In this document: positions 51,539 through 59,210 of the stretch, piece by piece | Numbering within the stretch: the first letter of the stretch is position 1 | Layout of the letters: the number at the start of each line of letters is the position of its first letter | Origin: Thermoplasmata archaeon | Lineage (GTDB): Archaea > Thermoplasmatota > Thermoplasmata > Lutacidiplasmatales > UBA184 | Reading direction: 5' to 3' | NCBI GenBank assembly: GCA_022750115.1 | Contig: JAKIWI010000010.1 | Coordinates: 1-60,370 of the forward strand | Length of the DNA: 60,370 nt | Position numbers and translations under genes: made by a program | Notes under the pieces: model-generated | Told to the model about the DNA's origin: nothing | The model's input: the letters and a program-made list of their open reading frames with translations, nothing else | Databases searched by the model: none

Positions 51539-52173
51539 GCGAGCACCTCCGCCGGTCGCCCTGCGATGCCGGCGAGCTCTGCCGCGAGTCGTCGAGCCTC
51601 AACGCGACCGGCCTCCGAGAGCGTATACGTCCGCCCGCGTTTGATTCCACCGACGAGAACAAGGCCCTTCTTGACCAGTGTGTCAAGGTAGGTGTCGACC
51701 CGCAGGAGCGAGTATCCGGTCTGCCGCAGCGCCTTAACGAGGAAGAAACCCGTCGTGCCCTGCTGGTCGACCACGTCGAACGCCCCGAGCAAGACGACGG
51801 CCGCGTCGCTCACACGTTCCGAGCCGGAGGCGTCGGGGGGAAACTTGGGGCTGAGGACGAAGACATCTCCGATCCGCTTTGTCACGGATTTGAAGATAGA
51901 TGACTCGGGAATCGGGGCCACGTCCCCAGTCCCACCCCCAAACGTGTCAAGTTGTCCGACGGAGACTCCGGCGGGTCCATCCGAGGCATGTGCTCCACCA
52001 GCCGGCGTGACAGGCATAGCATCCTGCAATGGACCCCCCACCGCGTTCGATCCCAGCTGCGGGGACAGGCCCCGCTCCTCCAACACCTTCAACAGGCGGT
52101 CGACCTCTTCACTTGTTTCGCCTTCAACGGAGAGGTCGAACCTCCGTGTCAGGACTCGCACGCGAGCTACCAT
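51535..52173 (-). CDS. Winged-helix-like hypothetical protein
   Basis: The 212-residue protein has an N-terminal strand-rich part (VRVLTRRFDLSVEGETSEEVDRLLKVLEERG), a linker, and a C-terminal region (VKALRQTGYSLLRVDTYLDTLVKKGLVLVGGIKRGRTYTLSEAGRVEARRL) that reads as a winged helix-turn-helix. TATA CATATAGC at 52194-52201 supports a leaderless start. It may regulate the element. Confidence 0.68.
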   Translation of the reverse strand: MVARVRVLTRRFDLSVEGETSEEVDRLLKVLEERGLSPQLGSNAVGGPLQDAMPVTPAGGAHASDGPAGVSVGQLDTFGGGTGDVAPIPESSIFKSVTKRIGDVFVLSPKFPPDASGSERVSDAAVVLLGAFDVVDQQGTTGFFLVKALRQTGYSLLRVDTYLDTLVKKGLVLVGGIKRGRTYTLSEAGRVEARRLAAELAGIAGRPAEVLA

Positions 52174-52514
52174 TGCATCGCGGAGTGCGGCCGGCTATAT
52201 GAACGACACCCCGGCCGGCTGGGTCATGAAACACGTTTGACGGGCGTTAAGCGCTCCAGCTCTGGCAGGATTCGGCGCTTCCGAAGGACTGTGTCGTCGG
52301 GAAAATATGGGCCGTTCCGAAAAGAAGGCGATGGTCCGTCACGCTGTGAACCGTCTATGGGGTGTTTCAAGCAATGCGCCCGCCGACTAGCCCACCCTGC
52401 GAGCGGGGCCGACGGAGCTGGCGACCATCCTCGAGGAGTAGCGTTCCCGATCGACACCGGACCCGCGACCCCGGTCGACGTGAGGGGCTCGGGGGCCACA
52501 CCCGGCAGACCAAG
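52174..52514. other. Intergenic stretch, no gene supported
   Basis: Apart from the TATA box at its left edge I see no reliable gene. A 27-codon frame MGRSEKKAMVRHAVNRLWGV at 52308 has a plausible start but is too short to support. Confidence 0.4.
52194..52201 (-). promoter_or_regulatory. TATA box of the wHTH operon
   Basis: CATATAGC on the minus strand, 21-28 bases before the ATG at 52173. Confidence 0.6.
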
Positions 52515-53042
52515 TCAGTTTACGGAGATCAGAACTGTTTCAGATTGGGCCGCCGGTCCCGAGTTTTCCGCTTCGAGGAGGAAAGAGACCTCGGCCTGGG
52601 CTTGAGCCCCGCCTTCGGCACAGAATGGAACTTGCATCGGGAACCTCACCCCGCCGAGCCCGGAGTAGTAAGGGGCTACTGACCCGACGGTGAACCCCCC
52701 GAGCGAGGAACCGCTTACTCCTTCGATCTCGTGGTACGGGCCAGCGCAGGGGGTTGGCTCCGCCGTATCAATTGGGATTGAAATCTCCTCTCCCGCCCCA
52801 TAGGGAAGGAGTTCGGGGCACCCCGAGCAGGTAAAGTTAGTCGAGAGGCCGCTGGATCCGTTCCCTACGAAGACGACTGCGACCTGCTCGAGAGTCACCC
52901 CATTCGACGGGGGATGCTTCGATAGGCCGAATGCGGCGGGGTCGAACACCACCGTACTGAGGACGATAATCGCGACGACGACGACTACTGCCGCAACTGC
53001 GAAGATCCTCTTCCCACGAGCCGGAGTCCCCATTCCCGACAT
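52515..53042 (-). CDS. Membrane-anchored secreted protein of the element
   Basis: The 175-residue protein has an N-terminal TM anchor (IFAVAAVVVVVAIIVLSTVV at about 13-32) and a beta-rich outer domain with four cysteines (CSGCPELL, CAGPYH, FCAEG). The start MSGMGTPARGK has two ATGs. A TATA-like TCTAAGTAG upstream (about 53063-53071) contains the GGTCTAA motif also seen before the transposase. Confidence 0.65.
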   Translation of the reverse strand: MSGMGTPARGKRIFAVAAVVVVVAIIVLSTVVFDPAAFGLSKHPPSNGVTLEQVAVVFVGNGSSGLSTNFTCSGCPELLPYGAGEEISIPIDTAEPTPCAGPYHEIEGVSGSSLGGFTVGSVAPYYSGLGGVRFPMQVPFCAEGGAQAQAEVSFLLEAENSGPAAQSETVLISVN

Positions 53043-53130
53043 CCTATCGTCGACAAGATCGCCCTACTTAGACCTACGCGAGTACCTACTCTATGCCCGT
53101 TTCAAAGACCTGCTGTCGCGTCGAGTTCGG

Positions 53131-53322
53131 ATGCCCGCGCGAACTCTCGAAGCTGTCTCGACCTGCCAAAAGACCATCCCGAGTCGGGCGAACTCCAAGT
53201 CGCTGCGGGCGACGATCCCTGCAATCGTCGTTCAGATTCTCCAGCTCGAACCTGGCGAGAAGATCCGGTGGGTCGTCGAGACCTCGACTGGTGGCGTGAC
53301 GGTGCGCCGCGAACGCCGCTAG
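53131..53322 (+). CDS. AbrB/SpoVT-like DNA-binding protein
   Basis: The 63-residue protein ends with RATIPAIVVQILQLEPGEKIRWVVETSTGGVTVRRE, the swapped-hairpin pattern of AbrB/MazE-type DNA-binding domains (about 25-62). These act as antitoxins or transition regulators. A toxin is not evident next to it. Confidence 0.65.
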   Translation: MPARTLEAVSTCQKTIPSRANSKSLRATIPAIVVQILQLEPGEKIRWVVETSTGGVTVRRERR

Positions 53323-53450
53323 GGTTGCGCCAACTTTGAGCCCGCCACGTCCCTGACCGCCCCCGTAGAGAGCTTTGTCGGTACAAATGTAGGGCAACAT
53401 TCGCATTGTTGATATAGCTACAACGTTTGCCGACGTTTGCTGAGGGACCC

Positions 53451-53996
53451 ATGTCCGAGCAAAGCGCCACAAAGCAGATCGTCCGCATCCCCGTCCGCCT
53501 GAAGGACGGCAAAATCGAGATCGTCGAACTCGAGAACCCGAGTGAAGCGTCAATTCGCGCAGTACTGGCGTTCTCCCTTGAGCCCGCCAATCCCGAGGTG
53601 CCCTCCTCGCGGTTGTCTCAGGCGTCCGCCTCAGGAACCATTCGCCGCGCGCGTTCTCGAGGGGGCAGGGGCGGACCCAGGGTGCCTCACTGGCGAGAAA
53701 TCCGCGACTGGATCCTCGCGAAAGCTGGACCGGGAGACTTCCGACACACGACGGCTCAGATTCACGAGGAGTTCATTGGACGAGGGCTCTCGTTCGACCA
53801 GACGGATCTCGCACAGGTGCGCCTCGCCAGAGCGGTCGGATCGAGCCATCGCAGGGCTCGGAAGGAAATCGCACGGGCAGAGCGCGGCCAGTGGGTTGGT
53901 CGGCCGGATGGCGTCCGCAATCAGGGAGCGACAACGATCTGGACGTTCATCCGTGAAGGGCCCGGCCGCGTCGCGAATCTGCCCGAGAACCGCTAG
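53451..53996 (+). CDS. Hypothetical protein between two AbrB-like genes
   Basis: The 181-residue protein has a beta-rich N-terminus (KQIVRIPVRLKDGKIEIVEL), a basic linker, and a helical C-terminal half (HWREIRDWILAKAGPGDFRHTTAQIHEEFI...). It may bind DNA. The ATG at 53451 is used. A TATA-like GATATAGC lies at about 53411-53418. I do not recognise a family. Confidence 0.5.
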   Translation: MSEQSATKQIVRIPVRLKDGKIEIVELENPSEASIRAVLAFSLEPANPEVPSSRLSQASASGTIRRARSRGGRGGPRVPHWREIRDWILAKAGPGDFRHTTAQIHEEFIGRGLSFDQTDLAQVRLARAVGSSHRRARKEIARAERGQWVGRPDGVRNQGATTIWTFIREGPGRVANLPENR

Positions 53997-54161
53997 AACG
54001 CACGAACGCGGAACGACGAGGGAGGACTTCCGAAAATGGTGAGAGACGCGGACCGATTCCGGGGGGTCTTGCTGAGGGACCTTCCGAGCCGGATCCGCGT
54101 CGATACCCGATCAACGCGGCACAACTTAGATGCGCAGCACGGCGGTCGGAAGGCCGTCGGG

Positions 54162-54344
54162 CTACTGCGACTTTCCCCTCGGCTTGGACTTGCGTACGCT
54201 GAGGACGCCAGCCCGTACGGAGAAATCGAGCGGCTCCTTGTCCCTCCACCCGAGCCGTTCGATCTCTTCCGGCGGGATCTGGATCGTCCAGCGGTAGTAC
54301 ACTTTGCCGTCAACCTCGCGGTTGCGGCCTCGCTTGAGCTGCAC
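54162..54344 (-). CDS. AbrB-like DNA-binding protein 2
   Basis: The 60-residue protein has YYRWTIQIPPEEIERLGWRDKEPLDFSVRAGVLSVRKSK, the AbrB-like pattern. It is divergent from the transposase, with an AT-rich promoter between. It may repress the transposase promoter. Confidence 0.65.
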   Translation of the reverse strand: MQLKRGRNREVDGKVYYRWTIQIPPEEIERLGWRDKEPLDFSVRAGVLSVRKSKPRGKSQ

Positions 54345-54372
54345 GATATAACCACGTCGGGGAAGTATTAGT

Positions 54373-54444
54373 AATTAGGGGTCTAACGCGACGTTCAATT
54401 AGAGGTCTAAGTGATTATGTACTCCCACCGCAATAGAGGTCTAA
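54373..54444 (+). repeat. Three copies of AATTAGRGGTCTAA before the transposase
   Basis: AATTAGGGGTCTAA (54373-54386), AATTAGAGGTCTAA (54397-54410) and AATAGAGGTCTAA (54432-54444) are direct repeats spaced 24 and about 34 bases. The third lies within the first codons of the transposase frame. They are candidate operators or tandem promoter elements. Confidence 0.65.
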
Positions 54445-55769
54445 GGACGTACCGGGGGTGGGCAAGATTGTACGAGGACGGCCTCGATGATGATCGGGTT
54501 GAGCGCGGGAGGGCGCTCTCGCAGATTCCGGGGGCCGTCACCGAGACGGAACTGAATGTCTTCGCAGTCAAAGCCCAGAGCAAGGGCGGGTACTATCGGG
54601 TCGAGATTGAGGGCTACTTCGGTCAGTGCGAATGCGAAGACTTCACCTCACGCGGTGGGAAGACGTGTAAACACCTCCTCGCGGTCCGGTTTTTCCTCGA
54701 GAAGCGAGCGACAGGCAAGCACGCGGACACCCCCGCCGAGATTCCGAAGCGGCGCTACTCGGAGCAGTGGAGGGCATCCGACCAAGCCCAGACGAACGAG
54801 TATCCGCTATTCGGAAAGCTAGCCGCGGGACTCGCCGCCACAGTCCCAGAGCCGCCTTATCGCACAGGCAGGCCGCCAATCTCTATCCGCGACGGACTCT
54901 TCTGTGCGCTGCAGCGGGAGTACCTCGGGAAGTCACTCCGACGTGCGGGGAGCCACTACGAGATCTCCCTCGAGAGGGACCTGATTCGGCGCGTACCGGG
55001 GTACTGCCACGTCTCGAAGCTCCTGAATCGTCCGGAGTTAACCCCGATCCTTCAAGAGCTGATCACGAAGTCCGCCCTACCGTTCATCTCGATCGACCGT
55101 GGTTTCGCTCCCGACTCGACGGGGATCCGGACGACATCGTTCGGGGAGTGGATGGCAGAAAAGCACGACGACGACCGAGAACACCACTGGCTCAAACTCC
55201 ACGCGATCATCGGGACGAAGTCCCACATCGTTGCCTCCGTCGTCATCGGCGAGAAGAACAGCGCAGACTCGCCGCAGTTCGACGCGCTCGTCCGCGGACT
55301 GCTGACCGGGGGATTCCACCCCGACGAGATCTACGCAGACAAGGGCTACCTCGCTCACTCGAACTTTGAACTCGCTGAGGAACTCGGAATCGAACTTTTC
55401 GTCCCCTTCAAATCGAACTCGAAGCCGCGTTCCACCACGAGGGTCGCGAACAGTGCCGGCCAAAAGTCTCACTCGAAGCTTTGGACGAGGTCGTACTGGT
55501 TCTATCAGGAGCACCGGACCGAGTGGGAAGGGAAGTACCATCAACGATCGAACGTCGAGGCGGTGTTCTCATCCATCAAGCGGAAGTTCGGGGAGACACT
55601 CCGATCCCGAACTCCGACGGCTCAGGTCAACGAGCTTCTCTGCAAGGTACTCGCCTACAACATCACTCGGGTGATTCAGGGCAGCTTTGAATTCGGCTCG
55701 AAGATCGATTTCGGTCCGAGCGTTGCCGCACTGGGGGAAGATGGGCGAGGGGCATCCGCCTCCCCATGA
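54411..55769 (+). CDS. SWIM zinc-finger/DDE transposase
   Basis: The 452-residue protein has an N-terminal SWIM zinc finger (YFGQCECEDFTSRGGKTCKHLLAVRFFLE, about residues 70-97, CxCx(n)CxH) and a C-terminal DDE transposase domain: first Asp in SIDRGFAPDSTG, second in YADKGYLAHS, Glu in RSNVEAVFSSIKRKFGE. This is IS4/IS5-like. The start (GTG 54411 or ATG 54417) is uncertain because a repeat motif lies within the first codons. It is the only recombinase in the element. Confidence 0.88.
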   Translation: MIMYSHRNRGLRTYRGWARLYEDGLDDDRVERGRALSQIPGAVTETELNVFAVKAQSKGGYYRVEIEGYFGQCECEDFTSRGGKTCKHLLAVRFFLEKRATGKHADTPAEIPKRRYSEQWRASDQAQTNEYPLFGKLAAGLAATVPEPPYRTGRPPISIRDGLFCALQREYLGKSLRRAGSHYEISLERDLIRRVPGYCHVSKLLNRPELTPILQELITKSALPFISIDRGFAPDSTGIRTTSFGEWMAEKHDDDREHHWLKLHAIIGTKSHIVASVVIGEKNSADSPQFDALVRGLLTGGFHPDEIYADKGYLAHSNFELAEELGIELFVPFKSNSKPRSTTRVANSAGQKSHSKLWTRSYWFYQEHRTEWEGKYHQRSNVEAVFSSIKRKFGETLRSRTPTAQVNELLCKVLAYNITRVIQGSFEFGSKIDFGPSVAALGEDGRGASASP

Positions 55770-55982
55770 GTCTTTTTGAGGCACGCCGCCGCTCGGTCAT
55801 CTGGGCGGCGGGAACCTGAAGCAATCCGAAGTTCCCGAGCTGCACTACATCGTCGCGCGGATCCGAGAGCATTCCGATCTCGCATATCAGGCTCAAATCG
55901 TCACCGGGGCGGAGGGGTCGCCGATGTTAGTGGAGCTAGGGGGCAAGTCACATAACCCGGCAGTTGAGTACGGAATACTGTC
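55770..55982. other. Spacer downstream of the transposase
   Basis: No gene seen. A CATAAC box at about 55952-55957 may serve the GTG at 55983. I found no inverted partner of the GGTCTAA repeats here that would define an independent insertion sequence. Confidence 0.4.
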
Positions 55983-56948
55983 GTGCCCGAGCTCTATCGC
56001 AACATCTACTTCTACCACGTTCACGCGGAGTTGGACGACGGCGGAGATGCTAGCGCGGTCGCCCTCGCACCGCTCCTGAGAAAGGCAGCTGCGATCCCGT
56101 TCGATGGAACTCCGAGCCGTTACCTTGTAAGTGGGGACGGCGACGCCACCGCGCTTTGGCTGAAGGACGGCCACGGTACCTCGGTTGCAGGACGCCTGAC
56201 TAAGACTCGGAGATCCGGACTTCCAGGCGCAGAGCGAGGAGGCCAGGAACGCGATATACCGCTCGACGACGGTGAGGGTCTGCTCGAGCCCTGCCACTTC
56301 GAGTTGTTCGACGGCCAGTTCTTGGCTTACGAGTACAACCACTACGGCCCTCGGGCGAGCGTCCTCCCATTCTATATCGAACGGAAGCTTCCGGAGGACG
56401 TCTCTCGAATCTTCATTCATCCGATCCTCCGCCCAAACGTGGCGGGTCGACTGCGAGAGATTGGCGAAGTCAAGCTGCTCCGACTCGCAGTGGCTAGAGA
56501 TCGAATCGAGGAAACTCGCCGGCTCTCCCCCTCTTTGCACACCGCATTCGAGGCCGCTGCGAATACGACCACGGCGGAGGTCGTAGAGCTCACCCTGCGT
56601 GGAGAAAAGCACTCTCGGGCAAAATGGTCGCTCCCATTTGGAGTCAGGAAAATTGCTGCCTACCTGAGGGTCCCTGAGGCTATGGAGGGGACTCAGGAGT
56701 TCGTGATCGAGGCTGACAACACAAGGACGGGCGAGGCGGACACCTTCGATCTCTTGCGTGAAGCTCTCGTGCTGAACAAGGCCGTTCAGTACCAGCAGGA
56801 CGGAAAGTCTCGGAGGGTAGTATCAGCGAGTGCTTACCGGGCGATCGAAGCCGCTCGGGACGAGGTTGCCGGTGCCTTGGCCTCTTATAGACACTCCCTG
56901 TCCTGCCCCTCGGTGAGACCAAGTGGTCGAGCCGAAGGAGCATCCTAG
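55983..56948 (+). CDS. Hypothetical protein upstream of a 4-TM protein
   Basis: The 321-residue soluble protein has strand-rich N-terminal part (NIYFYHVHAELDDGG), the region LFDGQFLAYEYNHYGPRASVLPFYIE at about 108-133, and a helical C-terminus. Proteins with a similar EYNxxGPR pattern occur widely, but I cannot name the family. The start is GTG. Its 3' end overlaps the membrane-protein gene by 26 bases, so the two are an operon. Confidence 0.65.
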   Translation: MPELYRNIYFYHVHAELDDGGDASAVALAPLLRKAAAIPFDGTPSRYLVSGDGDATALWLKDGHGTSVAGRLTKTRRSGLPGAERGGQERDIPLDDGEGLLEPCHFELFDGQFLAYEYNHYGPRASVLPFYIERKLPEDVSRIFIHPILRPNVAGRLREIGEVKLLRLAVARDRIEETRRLSPSLHTAFEAAANTTTAEVVELTLRGEKHSRAKWSLPFGVRKIAAYLRVPEAMEGTQEFVIEADNTRTGEADTFDLLREALVLNKAVQYQQDGKSRRVVSASAYRAIEAARDEVAGALASYRHSLSCPSVRPSGRAEGAS

Positions 56949-57429
56949 GCCAAAGTCGCTCTATCTGGTCTCAACGATTGTCAGCCTCGCACTCGTTACC
57001 TGGGCGCATTACTACCCGGGTTCCGCGGCCAGTCTCATTCGAGGGAGCGAGACCCAAGTTTACTCGGCTCTGGCGACAATTGGCGCCACGCTTCTCGGGT
57101 TCGTGATCGTTGCCCTCACCGTCCTGCTGGCGCTACCGGAAACTCCAGCCCTGAAGACACTCCGAAGGAGCCCATGGTTTCCCCGGGTTTATGGCACCTT
57201 CATCGACACGATTGGATGGCTCGCACTCACGACGGCTGCTTTCGTCGTCGCACTCGTTCTAGCTCCGACGGCGCCCTGGATCCTGCCGGTAAACGGAATC
57301 CTCCTCTGGGTCGGATTGATGGCGGCAATTTGGCTCGTGCAGTCAGTCTGGATCCTGAGCTGGATGGTCAGGCTCGCCCTCCCCCCAAGCCCACCGCCTA
57401 GTGTGGACCTTTCGGGCCGGTCAGGTTAG
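56923..57429 (+). CDS. Four-TM membrane protein
   Basis: The 168-residue protein has TM segments at about 14-30, 45-70, 92-115 and 121-150 (YSALATIGATLLGFVIVALTVLLALP is the second). The start is GTG inside the upstream gene. As a partner of a soluble protein it may form a membrane effector, which is inference. Confidence 0.68.
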   Translation: MVEPKEHPRPKSLYLVSTIVSLALVTWAHYYPGSAASLIRGSETQVYSALATIGATLLGFVIVALTVLLALPETPALKTLRRSPWFPRVYGTFIDTIGWLALTTAAFVVALVLAPTAPWILPVNGILLWVGLMAAIWLVQSVWILSWMVRLALPPSPPPSVDLSGRSG

Positions 57430-57615
57430 TTGGTGATTCTGTGCGCGCCGTTCTTGAACGAGGCCCCGCCGGTCCCAATGTCGCGTTTTTCTTATCCCAC
57501 GGCTTGTGAGCCCGCGCGGGTAGGGCCTTCGGCGGGACCTGGCCCACAAGCACCGCGGCCTCTCGACCGCCCCGGCTTTATAACCAAACCAACGGCTAGG
57601 GATCCTGGAGGGACC
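57430..57615. promoter_or_regulatory. Spacer with TATA box at 57576-57584
   Basis: CTTTATAAC lies about 36 bases before the ATG at 57616, with GGAGG as ribosome site 5 bases before the ATG. Confidence 0.6.
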
Positions 57616-58182
57616 ATGCCGACGGATCTGGAGATGGCGGCTTCGATCGAGACTGAGCTTTCCCCGCGGTTCAGAGCCATTCTATCGCAGCTTCCGGGTT
57701 GGCTCGATCCGGGTGGGCTGTCCGTCTCGCAACTCTGGCGGATGGTTGACCAAGCAGCTTGGGATTCCCAAAACCGGTTCGGGGTCAGCAGCCACGCGCA
57801 AAGCGATGCGGCCATACTGCTCGGCTTTGTCGAGAGGGTCCGACAGGCGGGGTACTACCCCCGGGGACCCGCCTCGCCGCCGAAGGATTCGTTTCACCGC
57901 TGGCTCTGGAAGCTAACCCTGAATCTCAGCGCGGAGATGACGAGTCTGCTCGAGATTTGGAGGCCGCCGGCGGCAGTCTACCGCCAGCCCCCCTACTATG
58001 TCGTGTTCTACGCGGCTATTCTTGTGACGTCTGTGGGAGCACTGGCTCTTACCGGCTATCGAGGCGCTGCGGGGCTCCTCGCAATTGCTGGGGTCGTGAT
58101 GGTGTATCTCACCCTAGGGGATCGGTTTTGGGTCTTTGTCCGCCGGCCTTCGATTGGAAGGCGTCGGGGAGACTCGGACTAG
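57616..58182 (+). CDS. Hypothetical protein with C-terminal TM hairpin
   Basis: The 188-residue protein has a soluble helical N-terminal part of about 120 residues (LSQLPGWLDPGGLSVSQLWRM) and two C-terminal TM segments at about 132-151 and 156-173. A hydrophobic pair at the end is a common layout for membrane-disrupting effectors, but nothing else identifies the function. Confidence 0.65.
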   Translation: MPTDLEMAASIETELSPRFRAILSQLPGWLDPGGLSVSQLWRMVDQAAWDSQNRFGVSSHAQSDAAILLGFVERVRQAGYYPRGPASPPKDSFHRWLWKLTLNLSAEMTSLLEIWRPPAAVYRQPPYYVVFYAAILVTSVGALALTGYRGAAGLLAIAGVVMVYLTLGDRFWVFVRRPSIGRRRGDSD

Positions 58183-58406
58183 GCGCCTTCGCGGGGCGGA
58201 ACTCGACTTGGCTCGCCCTTCCTAAGAGCAGGGAGTGTCCCCGCGTTTCCCGACTGGAGCAACTCGCCCTCGCAGCTCCCCGAGGCCGCCGCGCCGACTC
58301 CCGCGTGACGGCGAGGCGAGATGACAACAGGACCCGAGCGCAGGCTTCGGTGCTGGTCCGCCACCTTACCCCTTTATCGCGGGGTTAACGTAAGCCCCTG
58401 TCCAGA
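58183..58406. promoter_or_regulatory. Spacer with TATA box at 58372-58378
   Basis: CTTTATC lies 29-35 bases before the ATG at 58407. The rest shows no gene. Confidence 0.5.
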
Positions 58407-59189
58407 ATGGAAGAGTCGAGGGCACGGAGCGTTCGGACTTGGGCAACGGTCGGCTTGCTTGCCATCGCGGCGGTCTCGTTCGTCGCCTCGTATGTGGTCC
58501 CCGCGGTCCGGGGCGGGAACTCGCCCGCACTCACTGACCTGGTTCTGGCGGCTGTGCTGCTCCTCGCGATATTGTTGGGCCTGGTAACCTTTCCGACGAA
58601 ACAAGTCTCAGTCTACCTTGCGAAGCGATCGCTCCGAAAAAGCGTGCCGGCGCCGGCCGACATCTCTCGAGATCTGTTGGCTCACCTAAAGACGGCTCGG
58701 AGGATATGGGAGGTCGGCGGCCCTCACCAGTACTCGGACTCGTTCGAGTATTGCGCTGAAGCGGTGCTCAACCGTCTCCCGACTGATTCCCGCATAGTTG
58801 GAGACGATCGCAAACAGATCTTCCGAGAGCAAGCGTACTCCCTACTGACGGGCTGGCGAATTGCCGGCGAGCTCCAAGAACACCTATTGTCCGAAGTCGA
58901 CGGCTTGGTTCAGGAGTATGCACCCAAACTCGACACGAACACAGTGGTGGCGCTCCTCTTCGATCTCTACACCTTGGCGCTATCTGGGACCAAACTGGCG
59001 AACCAGTTCGTGCAATCGGTCGCGAATGCCGGGCCTGACGCGCTCGACAAAAGCACCCGAGACCAATGGCGAGAATTTGCCGACAAGGCAAACCGACTGG
59101 GCCAAGACATCACGACGTTGGGCGACAAGGTCAACACCGTGACGCGAGCCAACGACAGCTTCTACCTACCCCAAGTGAAGCACCTCTAG
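58407..59189 (+). CDS. Two-TM membrane protein, putative effector
   Basis: The 260-residue protein has TM segments at about 11-31 and 43-63, then a cytosolic helical domain of nearly 200 residues (e.g. DSFEYCAEAVLNRLPTD, QAYSLLTGWRIAGELQEHL). It lies 21 bases upstream of the cyclase-like gene on the same strand, so the two form an operon. The layout recalls the TM-effector of Pycsar systems; no nucleotide-binding motif is visible by eye. Confidence 0.7.
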   Translation: MEESRARSVRTWATVGLLAIAAVSFVASYVVPAVRGGNSPALTDLVLAAVLLLAILLGLVTFPTKQVSVYLAKRSLRKSVPAPADISRDLLAHLKTARRIWEVGGPHQYSDSFEYCAEAVLNRLPTDSRIVGDDRKQIFREQAYSLLTGWRIAGELQEHLLSEVDGLVQEYAPKLDTNTVVALLFDLYTLALSGTKLANQFVQSVANAGPDALDKSTRDQWREFADKANRLGQDITTLGDKVNTVTRANDSFYLPQVKHL

Positions 59190-59210
59190 ATCGATCCGGA
59201 GCGGGCTCTG

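Noticed and set aside
52224-52499. A 91-codon minus-strand frame in the intergenic stretch
   Set aside because: No promoter, ribosome site or coding bias; composition is low-complexity.
54373-55982. Independent insertion sequence bounded by GGTCTAA repeats
   Set aside because: All copies are upstream and in the same orientation; no inverted partner or target duplication is found downstream.
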